Made by a program: the position numbers and the translations under genes. Under the pieces are notes generated by a model, which was not told where the DNA came from, searched no databases, and saw only the letters and a program-made list of their open reading frames with translations. A DNA stretch of 64,000 nucleotides from Prasinococcaceae sp. CCMP 1430. Lineage: Eukaryota > Prasinodermophyta > Palmophyllophyceae > Prasinococcales > Prasinococcaceae. The DNA is taken from contig RQSC01000026.1 of assembly GCA_013416795.1 (NCBI GenBank), positions 431,662-495,661 of the forward strand, given 5' to 3'. Every line of letters starts with the position of its first letter. Within the stretch, counting starts at the first letter, position 1. Shown here piece after piece: positions 21,380 to 30,864 of the stretch.

Positions 21380-22417
21380 ATGGCGGAGAACGGTGGCGGC
21401 GGGTGAGATCGCGCGCGCGCGATTCTTCCCGTCCCGCGCGCGTGCTCCACCCCCAGGCACACCCCTCCGGCTCGCGCCTGAGAGAGTGCGCGCGGGCGCG
21501 CGAACGCGGGTTGGCGGGCGCGAACGCCATGAGCATACGCTGACCCTGCCACCGCCACCTCCCTCTCTCCCTTTCTCTCCCCGCGACCGCGCAGCGGCGG
21601 CGACGGCGGCCTGGCGTCGCAGTATCCGCCTCCGCCGCCGTACTACGAGCTCTACGCTGACGCGTCAGTCGGTCCGCCGCCACCGCCACCGCCTGCAGTC
21701 GCTGACGGCGACGCAGGCGCTACTGGCGGCGGCAGGGACGTTGTGGCCGGCAGCGACGGTGGGGCGTACGAGGCCTTTGGCGCCCGCTTTGCGCTGCGAC
21801 CCAAGGCTCCGAGCCTCGCCGAGGGGGGCGTGCCCGTACTCTACGATGCGACAGCCGCAACTGCAGGCGGCGCGGCCGCCAAACGCGAGCTGCAGGCGTT
21901 GCACCGGTCACTAGTGTTCAACTACGTTGAGCTGGTCCGTGCGCTGGCGGACGAACCAACGCAGGCTGCCGAGCGCGTCGAGGGCGTGGGCCACGTCGCG
22001 CGCAATCTGCACCACCTAATTAATGCACTGCGGCCCGTGCAGGCTAAGGTGAGGCTGTGCGCACGCAAATGCGGGGAGCTGGTGCGAAGGAGGCGGGGGG
22101 GAGGGCGGGGGGAGGGGGGAGGGGGTCTGGTGTTCTGCGTCACGCGCGCATATGCTTGCGCCCGACCTCTTTGAGAACTCTCGTGTTGACGCATTTGCAT
22201 GCACATGTGCGCGCAGGCCACGCTGCTCTACATCCTGCGCAGCCAAATCGCCGACAAGAAAAAGGCTCTCGAAGACGTGCGTGCGCGCGCGGCTGAGATG
22301 GACGCCTTCCTGGCAGAGGAGGGCGAGCGTGGCAAGGAACTCGGCCCGGCTGAGGGCAGTCGGGGCGGCGAGGGCGCGGGGCCGGGCGGTGCACATCAGA
22401 TGGATGAGGCGGGTTGA
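21380..22417 (+). CDS. MED7: Mediator complex subunit 7
   Basis: Subunit of the Mediator middle module, bridging regulators and RNA polymerase II. Three exons, 21380-21402 (23 nt), 21595-22048 and 22217-22417, give 225 residues. The tiny first exon encodes MAENGGG and splits a Gly codon; donors are GTGAGA and GTGAGG, acceptors CAG. Motifs are YPPPPPYYELYAD at the start of the conserved region, FGARFALRPKAPSL, KRELQALHRSLVFNYVELV and VARNLHHLINALRPVQAK. The third exon begins ATLLYILRSQIADKKKAL. The proline-rich N-terminus and the HHLIN...RP(V/H)QA signature identify MED7. Confidence 0.9.
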
Positions 22418-22484
22418 TGCGCAAGGTAATATTAAAGAGTGGACGCTGTCAACGTTGTCTGCGGGTGTGACACGAGCCTGAGCT

Positions 22485-25073
22485 TCAGCGAGCGTTCCCC
22501 AGCCTGTTGAGGAGGTTGTTCCCAAGCCTGTTCAGTAGTTCCCCTCCGCCGCCCTCCTTGGCGGCCGCGCGCGCCTCGGCGGCCGCGCGGGCGTCACCTA
22601 AGCGTTCGTACGCTTCTGCGCGCACCTCCGGATCTATCAGCCGGGCAATAAAGCGCTTGGTAACGCCGTCGGGCGCGCTGGCATCCACACACGCGTCCAC
22701 GAAGGCACCCAGAGGGACATCGCCGGGTGGTGCGCCGCGCTTTTCCTTCGAGAGGCGGTCGAGGCCCTCCCAGTCGTTCGCAGTCACCAGCGCGGCCATG
22801 CGCAGCCACGTGAAGTGGCGCTCGCCCATACGAAAGTCGCGCTGCAGGCGCAGCGCCACCTTGAGGTTGCCAAGCGCGAGGCATGAGGCTACTGTGTCCG
22901 CGAGCGACGTCCCAACGAGACGCTCGCCGGTGGCGCCCTCGAGCTCGCGTTGCGCGCTCAGCAAGCTGGCAGCCTCGTCACACGCGCGCGCGTGACCAAC
23001 GCGCTCCTTTGAGCGGCTGTACATCTCCGACGCAGCGCTAAGCGCGCGACAGGCAGCAGTGACGCCCGCGGAGCCACCCGCACCGCGACGCGCGGCCGCA
23101 GCACCGCGCCCGGCCACTACTTCGCTCGGCGGCGGCCCGCCATCACGCGCCTCCAGCGCGTCCAGGAACGCGGCCTGCGCCGCCGCATGGGGTGCGCCCA
23201 CCGTGAAGCAGAACGTCTTGAGCAGTTCGGGATCCGTCGCGCGGCAGTAGGCCACGAAGAGCTCAGAGGCTAGCGGGCGCCCAGCCACCACCCGCACAAG
23301 TTCCTTGAAGTCGCCCTGGCGCCACACGTGGAAGAGCACGAGGTAAACCAGGTCTGTGTCGCCGCTCTCTATTGCTTTGTCTAGCGCGCGCTCCTGCTCG
23401 CCCATCTGCGTGAGTAGTGGCACCTGCTCGCCCGCGCGCGGCTCGAGATCAAGCAGCGCGGCAGCCAGCCTTTGGCGGCCCGCGCGGAAGGCACCCTCGG
23501 CTACCGACGCGTAGGACGCGCCGGGCATCGCGCTGAGCTTGCTCAGCACTGCCTCTAGCACGGCCAGGTCAGGGGCGTCCGGGTTGCTCGCGACCTTGGC
23601 CATCGCCCAGTGCTGCACCACGCGGCGGCTTGCAGCCTGAAGCTCCAGGTACTCGGCGATCTTGATGGCGAGCAGGTGCTGGCCCTGCGCGGCGAGCGTA
23701 TCGACCATCGCGTCTGCTCCGAGCGCCTCGAGCTGCGGTGCGGTGATCGGCCGCCCGACTCGGTAGTCGCGCAGCGCATTGAGCACGCGCAGCGTGCGGA
23801 TAGCCGCCTGGAAAGCTTCGGCGGTTTCACCCGCATCGGCCTGCGGCGTGAAGGCGTGACCATGCGCCGACGCGCGCATGAGCATGCGCTGCGTCGCGTG
23901 GTCCCACTCGTGCGTAGCCGCCTCGGCACACGCCATCGTCGCCTGAGCCATCTGCTCGGGACCGATGGCGCGCATGTTATCGTCCGCCTTCACGGAGCGC
24001 GCGTCGAAGTGCGTGAGCGCATCGTGCAGCAGCGCGGCGGGCGAGGTGGAGCCGATGCGGAAGACGTCCACCGTGGCATCTGGAACGCGCTGCAGAAACT
24101 CAAGCGAGCGGCTTGTGATCACGCGCACGCCATCCACCTCAGGCAGTAGCACCGCGGGCTCGTCGTAGGTGTACCGCATGAAGTCCCCGAAAGGCCCCAC
24201 CAACAGCAGCGTCTCGTCCCAGTATAGCACCACCGCGTCTGCGCCGCACCATACCAGCTGACGCGGCGGCGTGTCCCGCGGCGCGCCCGTCCCGAACTCG
24301 CTCAGAGTGTTCTCAAAGTCGGCCGACACCACCACCAGCGTGCCATCCTCAGTGAAAACCGCAATCATCGCGCCGTTCGGGGCCACCGCGAGCCGCGTCA
24401 CTGGGCTTGCGCCAACGTGTTTCTCCTCGCAGCGCGCCGCGTCTATCACGAGCAGCGCGTCGCCTGTGGCTACGAGCACCTCTGCGGAAGTGCCCGGCGG
24501 CGCTTCCTCGGGAGGCTGCAGCACTGCCACGCACCGCGGCTCGGGTGCACCCTCGCCGCAGATCGCCGAGTCTTGCAGCCGACGCACGCGCGGCGCAACG
24601 AAATCGTCGACCTGCAGAAGACGGTTGTCTCGCATACGTGCGACAAGTCCGCCGCTCCACACAATCACCTCCGCGACGCCGCCACCGTCGCGCGCGTCTA
24701 CGCCGAGCGAGAACGCACGCTCGGCCAGCGGCCGCCCGAGCGCGTCGTAGAGCGTGACTCCGCCGCCCTCCTCGACCACCACGAGCTTCTCCTGCGCTGT
24801 CCATCCCAGGCCTGCGATGCGCCCGCGCGTCCAGCGGAACGCCGCCAACGGGGTGCCCGCCGCTGTGTAAATGCACACTTCGGGCCGCAAGGCGCCGCCG
24901 ACCTTGACGATCTTTGACTCGTCACGCGTCGCAGCGACTGGCCCGCCAAACGGCGCGGCGGCGACGAGCTGCAAGTCGGGCTCGAGTGGCCACTCGAGCT
25001 CATAGAGCTCGCGACGTCGATAGTACCGATCGCCGATCTCCTGCCACTCGGCCGCCGCCGTGAGGCCCGCCAT
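22485..25073 (-). CDS. VPS16: Vacuolar sorting protein VPS16 (HOPS/CORVET core)
   Basis: Core subunit of the HOPS and CORVET tethering complexes that drive endosome and vacuole fusion. A single exon encodes 862 residues, close to the family length of about 840. The N-terminal half is the beta-propeller VPS16_N (EWQEIGDRYYRRRELYELEW near residue 9; later LLLVGPFGDFMRYTYDEP). The C-terminal half is the alpha-solenoid VPS16_C (AQGQHLLAIKIAEYLEL, SGDTDLVYLVLFHVW, GNLKVALRLQRDFRMGERHF). I chose the ATG at 25073; an in-frame GTG lies further upstream. Its stop lies only 67 bp from the MED7 stop. Confidence 0.92.
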   Translation of the reverse strand: MAGLTAAAEWQEIGDRYYRRRELYELEWPLEPDLQLVAAAPFGGPVAATRDESKIVKVGGALRPEVCIYTAAGTPLAAFRWTRGRIAGLGWTAQEKLVVVEEGGGVTLYDALGRPLAERAFSLGVDARDGGGVAEVIVWSGGLVARMRDNRLLQVDDFVAPRVRRLQDSAICGEGAPEPRCVAVLQPPEEAPPGTSAEVLVATGDALLVIDAARCEEKHVGASPVTRLAVAPNGAMIAVFTEDGTLVVVSADFENTLSEFGTGAPRDTPPRQLVWCGADAVVLYWDETLLLVGPFGDFMRYTYDEPAVLLPEVDGVRVITSRSLEFLQRVPDATVDVFRIGSTSPAALLHDALTHFDARSVKADDNMRAIGPEQMAQATMACAEAATHEWDHATQRMLMRASAHGHAFTPQADAGETAEAFQAAIRTLRVLNALRDYRVGRPITAPQLEALGADAMVDTLAAQGQHLLAIKIAEYLELQAASRRVVQHWAMAKVASNPDAPDLAVLEAVLSKLSAMPGASYASVAEGAFRAGRQRLAAALLDLEPRAGEQVPLLTQMGEQERALDKAIESGDTDLVYLVLFHVWRQGDFKELVRVVAGRPLASELFVAYCRATDPELLKTFCFTVGAPHAAAQAAFLDALEARDGGPPPSEVVAGRGAAAARRGAGGSAGVTAACRALSAASEMYSRSKERVGHARACDEAASLLSAQRELEGATGERLVGTSLADTVASCLALGNLKVALRLQRDFRMGERHFTWLRMAALVTANDWEGLDRLSKEKRGAPPGDVPLGAFVDACVDASAPDGVTKRFIARLIDPEVRAEAYERLGDARAAAEARAAAKEGGGGELLNRLGNNLLNRLGNAR

Positions 25074-25752
25074 CGCTGCGGGCAGCACTGGGCGCCACCC
25101 CGCGCCCTTCCGCCACCACTACCGTGTGCCTGCCGTGCGCACGCCGTCGGCCCCGGCGCGAGCGAAGGTTGGCGGGGTGAAGGTGAGGGGGGGGGGGGGA
25201 AGGAAGGGGGGGGGTGCTGAACCAGTGAAGGGCAGGGAAGCGCGCCGGGCGCCGCGCACCGACTTGAGTGGGCTGTTGCCGGGTCGAGCGGGGCGTCAGG
25301 TGGGTAGGCGGAGTGGCTCACCTCCGAAGTTCACGCGCTCAGGTCGGTGGGGCGCGGGAGCGGCGTGTGGAGGGGAGCGAAGGGGGGGAGGGGGGGGGGC
25401 GCTGCGCCCCGCCGCAGCGCGCGCGCCCTCTGGCGCTCGCGCGGGTTCCCCTCAAGCTTCTTTTTGACCCCGGCGCTCGAGCGGCGCTTCACCTGGGTCG
25501 AAGCATTTGCATTGAATTTCGTACCATTTCAAGCCCTCTTGGCGCGCTCCGGCTCGTGTGTACCCCGGTGTGACTCTTTTCCCCTGTCTGGAGCAAGTTT
25601 GGCCCAGGTCTGTCGGTCGGTGTTGTCTACACCTAGGACTGCAAGCGCCGCCGCTGTTGGTGTACGGCCGGGTGCGGGCGAGGGCGAGGGTGAGGGCGGG
25701 GGCTAGGTGCGGGAGGGGCAGAGCGTGCGCATGGCGCTCATCCCCGCTGGGG
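25074..25752. promoter_or_regulatory. Divergent spacer VPS16 / HRD1
   Basis: 679 bp with repeated G runs on the plus strand (around 25187-25212 and 25384-25400) and no conserved coding sequence. It presumably holds both promoters. Confidence 0.5.
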
Positions 25753-27921
25753 ATGAGCGGCCTGCAGGCCCCGCCGCTCGCGGCGCTCACGGCGGCGCCG
25801 GCGGTCGACCTGTGGCAGCACGCGCGGGAGCGCGAGCGCACGCAATGGCAGCGAGCGCCAGGAGGCGGCGGCGGCGGTGCAAGAGAGGGGGGGCGCGGGA
25901 ACACCCTGCGCGAGCGTGTGCGACGCCACCGGCACGGCCTTGCGGCCGTCGCGTGGCTGCTAACATCGGTCACCACGATGTGCGTGTTGGAGAGGCGTGC
26001 ACTGGAGGCGGCAGGCGATGACCCTGTGGCCGCTGCGGATGCCTTCGTGCAGGACCCGTTTGCGGTTGCCTCGGCCGCGAGCGCGGCGCTCGCCGCACTC
26101 GCGGCCATGTTTTGGGTGTTGCGGCTGGCGCTGCTCGGACCACTGCGCATTGTCGAGTCCGAGGCCGTCACCCAGCGCATGCGCGACGCAGTGCTCGAGA
26201 GCTGCCTTGCGCTCTCAATGTTTCCAGACAACGATACCGGCTCCGCCACGGCCGCCCCGGCCTTCACTGCCGATGCGGCCGCGCGTGTTGCCGGAGAGCC
26301 ATCTGCTGCTGCTGCTGCGGGCACCGCCGCGGGCACACTGAGCGCGGCCAGTGCCGCACGCTTCCTCAGTGGCGCCTCGTTCCTTTCGGCATTTGCGCTG
26401 TGCCTGTTTTCCAAGTGCTTCCAGGTGCTGCGAGAGCAGCGCGTCGACTACATTGACACCGGCGCGGGGGCGCTGACGCGCTGGAAGGCCGTGCGGTTGT
26501 GGGCTCTTATCGCGCTGCTGCTCGTGCTCGACGGATCGCTGGTGGTGTTGAGCATCGCCAACCTTCTCGAAGGCGGCGCGCGCGCACACATGCTCTTTGC
26601 GTTTGAGCACGCGGTGCTCTTCATCATGGGCGTCAATGCCGCAGGCAGACTCTTGCTCGCGCAGACACAGGGCGGGGGGGTCAGCTGGCACGAGCGCAGG
26701 CCCGTCGGGGTAAGTACGAAGCGCACGCGCGTGCTGCGGGTCTGATGGCGCAAATGACGGGCGCATAAGCAGCGGGGCGCGAGTGGGCGGGCGTCAGCAT
26801 GTGCCAGCGCTGACTCGCTCGCAACCGCCCTCGCGCGCGCGTGCCCGCTCGTCGCTTTGCGGCAGTTCTACCTGAATGTGTTCACAGATGGATTGGTGCT
26901 CATCCTGTACTGCTCCTTCTTTTTCCTCGCGCTTTTGTCGTTCGGGCTGCCTTTCCACATGGTGGGCGACTTCTGGCGCGCGGGCGCGAGGCTTATGCAC
27001 CGCGTTGGCGACCTCCAGCGCCACCGGCGCAACGCTCATGGCCTAGACGGGCGCTTCCTGGACGCCACGGAGGCCGACCTCGCAGGGCCCGGCCGAGAGC
27101 GCGCAGGGGAGGGAGCGAACGCAGGGGTAGGTGGCGAGGGCGGTGCGATGTCTACGACATGCGTCATCTGCCACGAGGAGATGCACGTCGGCGGCGGCGC
27201 GCCGGGCGCGCCGGCGGCTGAAGGTGCAGCGCGTGGGCGCGTGCCCAAGCGCATGCCCGCGTGCGGGCACTGCTTTCATGAGGGCTGCTTGCGCTCGTGG
27301 CTGGAGCGCCAGTCGCGCTGTCCAATCTGTCGCACACCGGTGGACCCCGACGAGGCGGCACTGATGCACCGCGAGCAGAATGTCGTGCGCCAGACGGAGG
27401 AGCAAATTCGCGAAGAGGCGGCCAGAGAGCGTGCAGGCAGCCGCGGAGGCAGTGGCGGGGGCAGCAGCGGGGGCGCGGGGTGGCGAGCTGCCGCGACCCA
27501 TTCGCCCGTACCTCCGCACGTCGCCGCGGCGGCAGACGCCGACACTGCCCTCGCAGCGGCGAGTGCGGGCGCGGGCGTGCAAGGACGGGCCTTGGGCGCA
27601 TACTACGTCGACCTGCAGAAATGCACGGATGAGCAGCTCGATGAGCTTGTCGTGGCACAAGCGTCGGTTTGGGGCATGCTCAAAGGCGAACTTGACAGGC
27701 GCCGGGCGCCTGGCACAGGCATGGGCGCGGATGGTGCTGCGGGGGGCGCTAGCGTGGGCGCAGGAGCTGCTGGGAATGCGCAGGGGAGCGGCCAACCATA
27801 CATGCAGCTGCAGCGCGGGTCGCAGATGAGCCCGCCGCTGAGCCCGTCGACGAGCCCACCGCTGAGCCCTCGCGAAGGCTCAACAGGCCGACTACCGGGA
27901 CATCGCCGCAGGCGCGCGTGA
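25753..27921 (+). CDS. HRD1: ERAD E3 ubiquitin ligase HRD1/synoviolin
   Basis: Multi-pass ER membrane RING ligase that ubiquitinates misfolded proteins during retrotranslocation. Exons 25753-26709 and 26866-27921 (GTAAGT...CAG, phase 0) encode 670 residues. Several hydrophobic segments precede the RING: LAAVAWLLTSVTTMCVLE, FWVLRLALLGPL, LESCLALSMF, LFSKCFQVLREQRVDYID, MLFAFEHAVLFIM and LNVFTDGLVLILYCSFFF. The RING-H2 finger (about 417-475) reads CVICHEEM, a ~22-residue insert, then CGHCFHEGC and CPIC, giving C3H2C3 spacing. A long low-complexity tail follows, with a conserved short helix DLQKCTDEQLDELV. The first ATG in frame is at 25753; an alternative ATG at 25732 is in another frame. Confidence 0.93.
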
Positions 27922-28121
27922 AGGTGCTGCAGCGTGGGGTGGCGCATATGAAGTGCGCCACCGTAGCGCACCGTAAGAGATGTCGCCCTTCGCGTGGACA
28001 CCGGAATCAAGATTAGTATTAGTGAGTGTGCGGGGCAGGGTCGGCACGTCGTCCGGGTTCATCAAGGCCCAATGGGGTCTTCGTTGGCTCCCTGTGGATC
28101 CATGCCGTCCGTCTGCGACGA

Positions 28122-29264
28122 CTACTTCTCGGCCAGCTCGTTCTGATTCGACGGCCCGAGGTACTTGTTGAGTTTGGGGTTGAAGACCTCATAAATGAGC
28201 GTCATGGGCTGGCCGTCGTGCCAGAAGATGTAATGGCGTCCCCAGAACGGGCCCCTGCAGCCGAAGGCCTTTTCAAGCTCCTCGGAATGACCCATGTAGA
28301 CCGCCAGAATGTTGCGGTAGACCTCAGTGCGCGTGGACGCCAGGTTGTCCCAAATGGGCTTGTCGCTCTGCTTCATGTACCTGCGATGCGTCGCCGCGGT
28401 TGGCGCGGCAGATGGGCAGGACAGCGGCGCATGTCAGCGACTCGCGGCGGCCGTAGCAGCTGCAACAGTGACGAGCGGTCTCGCGGCGTGAGGGCTGCGT
28501 GGGCACACCAACACCGCGCTCGCGAGGCGTACGCACTTGTTCATCGAATCCTCCGACCACCACGACGCCGCGTAGGCCATGCGCTCGCCCGTGTCGCTCG
28601 TGAGGAACACTGTGGCCGGATCGGACAGGGGTCGCGAACAGTCAGCACTCGCGCACTCCGCTCATGACGATATGCGCACGACTGAGCGCCCGAACGCAAT
28701 CGCATGCTACAGCGCGCGTGCATCGCTCCCTCCCTCCCCTCCCCACCCCACCCGGCGCAAGCGCGCGAGCGCGCTGCGTTCCCCGGCGCGCGTCCACATG
28801 CGTGCGCACAAACACATCGCGCAGTGCTCGCCGCTCACCCTCGCGCTGCACGTGCGGCCCCGGAATGGTGTTGACGTCGTTCCCGAGCACCTTCAAGTTG
28901 ACCTGATCATCGCCCACGCAACGCTGCTGCACGAGCTCCACGTGCACGGTTTCCTCGGTGAGCAGCTTGAGGTGGCGCGTTACGGAGCCGTCGGAGAGCA
29001 GCATGACACGCCACGACGGCGTGACGAGCCCCGAGAGCATACCCGCCACAGCATCAGCTCCGAGGTCCTCCTCTGAGATGGAGAGATTGAGGACGGGATC
29101 TACGATGTAATCTTCCACCTCGCACGAGGGTGCGTAGCCGTCACTGAGCGTGACGCCGTCCGCGACGGCGCCCGCCGGGGCCGCGCGGTTCCTCTCCTCC
29201 TCCGCCGACTGCGCCGACGACGGCGCGCCGTTGGCGCTGCTGCTCTGCTCCGCGGCGGCCGCAG
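28122..29264 (-). CDS. DUF98/ycf21-like protein (chorismate lyase-like), 5' partial
   Basis: Homologue of the cyanobacterial and plastid-genome ycf21/DUF98 family, which shares the chorismate-pyruvate lyase fold; its biochemical role is not established. Exons 29264-28839, 28609-28537 (73 nt) and 28380-28122 are joined through phases 1 and 2 (donors GTGAGC and GTGCGT, acceptors CAG). The splices restore HVQREVFLTSDTGERMAYA and SWWSEDSMNKYMKQSDKP. Further motifs are RVMLLSDGSVTRHLKLL, RTEVYRNILAVYMGHSEELE, GPFWGRHYIFW and GQPMTLIYEVFNPKLNKYLG. The stop is TAG. The start codon and any transit peptide are lost at the N (29265). The family occurs in cyanobacteria and plastids, so a plastid location is expected. 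Confidence 0.82.
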
Positions 29265-29265
29265 N
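29265..29265. other. Single N: likely collapsed gap between divergent genes
   Basis: Both flanking genes run away from this base and both lack their 5' ends, so the missing sequence should include two N-termini and a shared promoter. Confidence 0.75.
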
Positions 29266-30582
29266 CTGGCAAGCGCTTCGCCCCGCCGCTGGAGTGGGCC
29301 ATCAACGAGGGCTTCGACCCGACCCAGTTCAATTCGTCGCAGCTCCTCTCGAGCGGCACCGTCACCATCCAACTCATGTGGTACGACAAGGCGGTGTGGA
29401 TGCCGGTGTTTGCCACGGAGGACGCCACATCCGGCGCAGATCCGCCGGTGGCTGCCAGTCGGGGGCGAGTTCGCATTCGCACGCCCGTCCCTAGGCTGCT
29501 GCCTGCGGACGGCGCGTACCGGTGGAGAATTACGTTCGCCATCCCCGAGAACCAGGCTGGCAGGGCGTCCGAGTTCCCCCTATTCGCATATACCGATCCT
29601 CTCGAGGTGAGCAACATGCACGCTCGTCCTGTTCTGTCAGGCGGCGGGAATCGGTTGAGAGCGCGCACTAGTACTAGTCTATCGCTTCGTGACCGGAGGC
29701 GCTGACGCCTCGCATTGCATCCGCGCACCGCCGCACCCAAATGCGCAGCTGGTTAACCCCGGCGACCGTGCCATGCGCGTGGTGACGCCCCCTGATCGCG
29801 CCTGGCGCCTCGGCGAGGCGGTGCCCTCCAAGATTGAGTGGTTTCTTCCAGAGGCTGGCCTCACCCTCGGCGCGGCTCCAGCGGTGACGGTCGAGCTCTA
29901 CCGCGTGGACAACCTGCAGCACGCAGCGCACACGCTTGCGTGCTATGCGCCGACGGGCGAGCGGCGCGGCTCGCTGGTCCCTTTCGACTACCGGCGCGGC
30001 GAGCCCTACCTCGGCCAGCCCGGTGGGCCGTGGCTCCCCTCGCCGCCCGACCTCGCACAGTCAGGCTCGGGGCGCTCACAGGGCGCAACGCGCTTCCAGA
30101 TGCGTGTCGCACTCACGCGCTCGTCCACCGCGAGCGCGGCGGCGGCCGGCGACCCCCCCCTCGAGGCAAATGCCGGCAACTATTCGCTCTTCGGGGTGAG
30201 CGCCCCATTCGAGGTGCGGCACGCGCGCGCGAACACCGCCTCGCCGCACCTGCAATCGACGTGCGCAGACTCCGTCTCGGGCCCAGGCTACGGCACGTAC
30301 TGCAACGCCGTGTTCCGCGAAAGTGACGCCCCACTGTGTGGCGCGAAGCACTTTTCTTGGCTTGGCGGCTGCTCGTGCGACGCGTCGCCGTCCGGCTGCG
30401 ATTGCCGGCGCGAGAGCGGCACGACGTGTGTGCGCTGCCTTCGAGCGGCTACCAAGGACGGACAGCCGTGCTGTCCGGACGTCGCACAGACGTGCTTGAA
30501 CGAGGCCAAGGTCGTCGCCCCGGGCGACCTCGCTGGCTGCCCCGATGATGCTGATGCTGGAGGTGGTCAGGGCGGGGCGTGA
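29266..30582 (+). CDS. Secreted-type protein with tandem Kre9/KNH-like Ig folds (5' partial)
   Basis: Exons 29266-29606 and 29749-30582 (intron 142 bp, GTGAGC...CAG, phase 0) encode at least 390 residues. Two repeats resemble the Ig-like domains of Ser-Thr-rich wall proteins. In the first, VTIQLMWYDKAVWMPVFA is followed by YRWRITFAIPENQ and FPLFAYTDPLELVNPGD. In the second, PSKIEWFLPEAGLTLG and VTVELYRVD are followed by NYSLFGVSAPFEV. A cysteine-rich C-terminal section follows (CSCDASPSGCDCRRESGTTC and more), likely disulphide-bonded. This suggests an extracellular or wall-associated protein. The signal peptide would be in the missing 5' part. Family assignment rests on the pattern of W, IP and LF/PFEV strands and is tentative. 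Confidence 0.6.
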
Positions 30583-30864
30583 TGGGGTTTGCCCTTCGAT
30601 ACGGGCGGGAAAGCGGGGGCGGCGGCGCGGGGGTGTTGGCGCCTGCGGCGCGCGCACGCGCGCGTTCGGCTCGGTGCGGTTCGGTTCGGGTTGCGTGTGT
30701 GTGTGCGACTCGAATATGGATAAAAAGCGCGCGGGCGAGGAACGCGCGCGTGCCGCGCGCGCGCGCGCGCTGGCGCGCGCGCGGCGAAGACCGCGCGCGC
30801 GCGCTCTTTTTTCTTGCGTGTGCTGTGCGGGCGGGCCGCGAGCGCGCCGCGGGCCGCGGACGCC

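Noticed and set aside
25558-25752. In-frame upstream extension of HRD1
   Set aside because: It has no membrane-protein character and lies in G-run promoter-like DNA; the ATG at 25753 is preferred.
30540-30600. The GATGATGCTGATGCTGG stretch as a start of a separate small gene
   Set aside because: It encodes the C-terminal DDADAGGGQGGA of the Ig-like protein and ends at its TGA.
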